Source of the DNA: Nitrospirales bacterium
GTDB lineage: Bacteria > Nitrospirota > Nitrospiria > Nitrospirales > UBA8639
Direction of reading: 5' to 3'
Assembly: GCA_029261275.1 (NCBI GenBank)
Contig: JAJDBR010000220.1
Location: 1-40,790, forward strand
DNA length: 40,790 bases
Under the pieces are notes generated by a model. That model did no database searches, was not told the origin of the DNA, and saw only the letters and a list, made by a program, of their open reading frames with translations. The translations under genes and the position numbers were made by a program. This document shows, piece after piece, positions 40,557 to 40,790 of this stretch (position 1 is its first letter; each line of letters opens with the position of its first letter).

Positions 40557-40790
40557 TTAGGTTAATGAAATATTTTTGAGGCGTAGTGAGTTGGCAACCA
40601 CACTGACAGAGCTAAGAGCCATGGCAAAAGCAGCCATGATGGGTTGGAGAAATCCATATTCACCAAAGAGCCATTGAAGCTCAGTGGGCACTCCGCCCAT
40701 TCCGAAAAAGACAGGGTAAAGGATGCCGGCTGCAAGGGGTATGAGGACAATATTATAGGCAAATGCCCAAAATAAATTTTGATGAATGGT
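40557..40790 (-). CDS. copA: C-terminus of a copper-type P1B ATPase, N-terminus outside window
   Basis: The minus frame is open from the window edge to TAA at 40557-40559 (77 residues). It reads [21 protein letters not shown], then [22 protein letters not shown], the last two membrane helices of Cu(I)-exporting P1B-1 ATPases. The Asn-Tyr-Asn and the MxxSS...NSLRL residues are those of the copper-binding helices of this group. Another frame over the same bases reads a less likely protein. Only the end is visible, so copper specificity is inferred. It converges with the sensor kinase, 24 nt apart. Confidence 0.85.
   Translation of the reverse strand, partial: TIHQNLFWAFAYNIVLIPLAAGILYPVFFGMGGVPTELQWLFGEYGFLQPIMAAFAMALSSVSVVANSLRLKNISLT

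Overview
The window reads as a chromosomal segment of a moderate-GC, free-living Gram-negative bacterium with outer membrane and TonB-type functions. A full tryptophan operon, cobalamin-dependent methionine synthase, molybdenum cofactor and [2Fe-2S] proteins and several cobalamin/radical SAM enzymes are all compatible with a Nitrospira-like (Nitrospirota) host. That placement is inference from gene content and general protein look, not from a marker gene. No tRNA, rRNA, CRISPR array, insertion sequence or phage gene was found. Many starts have weak or no Shine-Dalgarno sequence, and a few have a -10-like box almost touching the start codon.

Layout. 1-1892: N-terminal part of a membrane sensor (Cache-like) running off the left edge. 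2182-9100: complete operon trpE-G-D-C-F-B-A on the minus strand, enough to go from chorismate to tryptophan, with a promoter abutting trpE. 9162-9903: LysM lipoprotein with a clear intrinsic terminator. 10132-13071: a MoxR-like AAA+ ATPase paired with a large protein whose N-terminus looks TraB/DUF5682-like. 13107-15128: ligA. 15129-19603: mostly small unknown or poorly known genes, including a PqqC/CADD-like protein and a BamE/SmpA-like protein. 19742-23422: metH.

23748-31474 is the most accessory-looking part. Two tandem cobalamin-binding radical SAM paralogs share an unusual Cx4Cx2C cluster motif. Near them are a canonical radical SAM protein, a J-like protein without HPD, a PhzF-family protein, and two small unknown genes divergent from the radical SAM pair, one of which could be a peptide substrate. 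31495-33634 (minus) holds MoaB, a thioredoxin-fold ferredoxin, a gamma-glutamylcyclotransferase-like protein and a membrane-anchored retropepsin-like protease.

33848-37264 looks like a decayed metal-uptake operon. A perfect 19-bp Fur-type palindrome overlaps a perfect TATAAT promoter. It is followed by three co-directional broken genes: a small His-rich secreted protein with a frameshift, a TonB-dependent receptor with four in-frame stops and one frameshift, and a TonB C-terminal-like protein with one premature stop. The window ends with a hybrid sensor histidine kinase (37518-40532) and the C-terminus of a copper-type P1B ATPase. The concentration of lesions in this one locus, while the long genes around it are intact, is the strongest unusual signal. 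The radical SAM cluster is the best candidate for an undescribed system.
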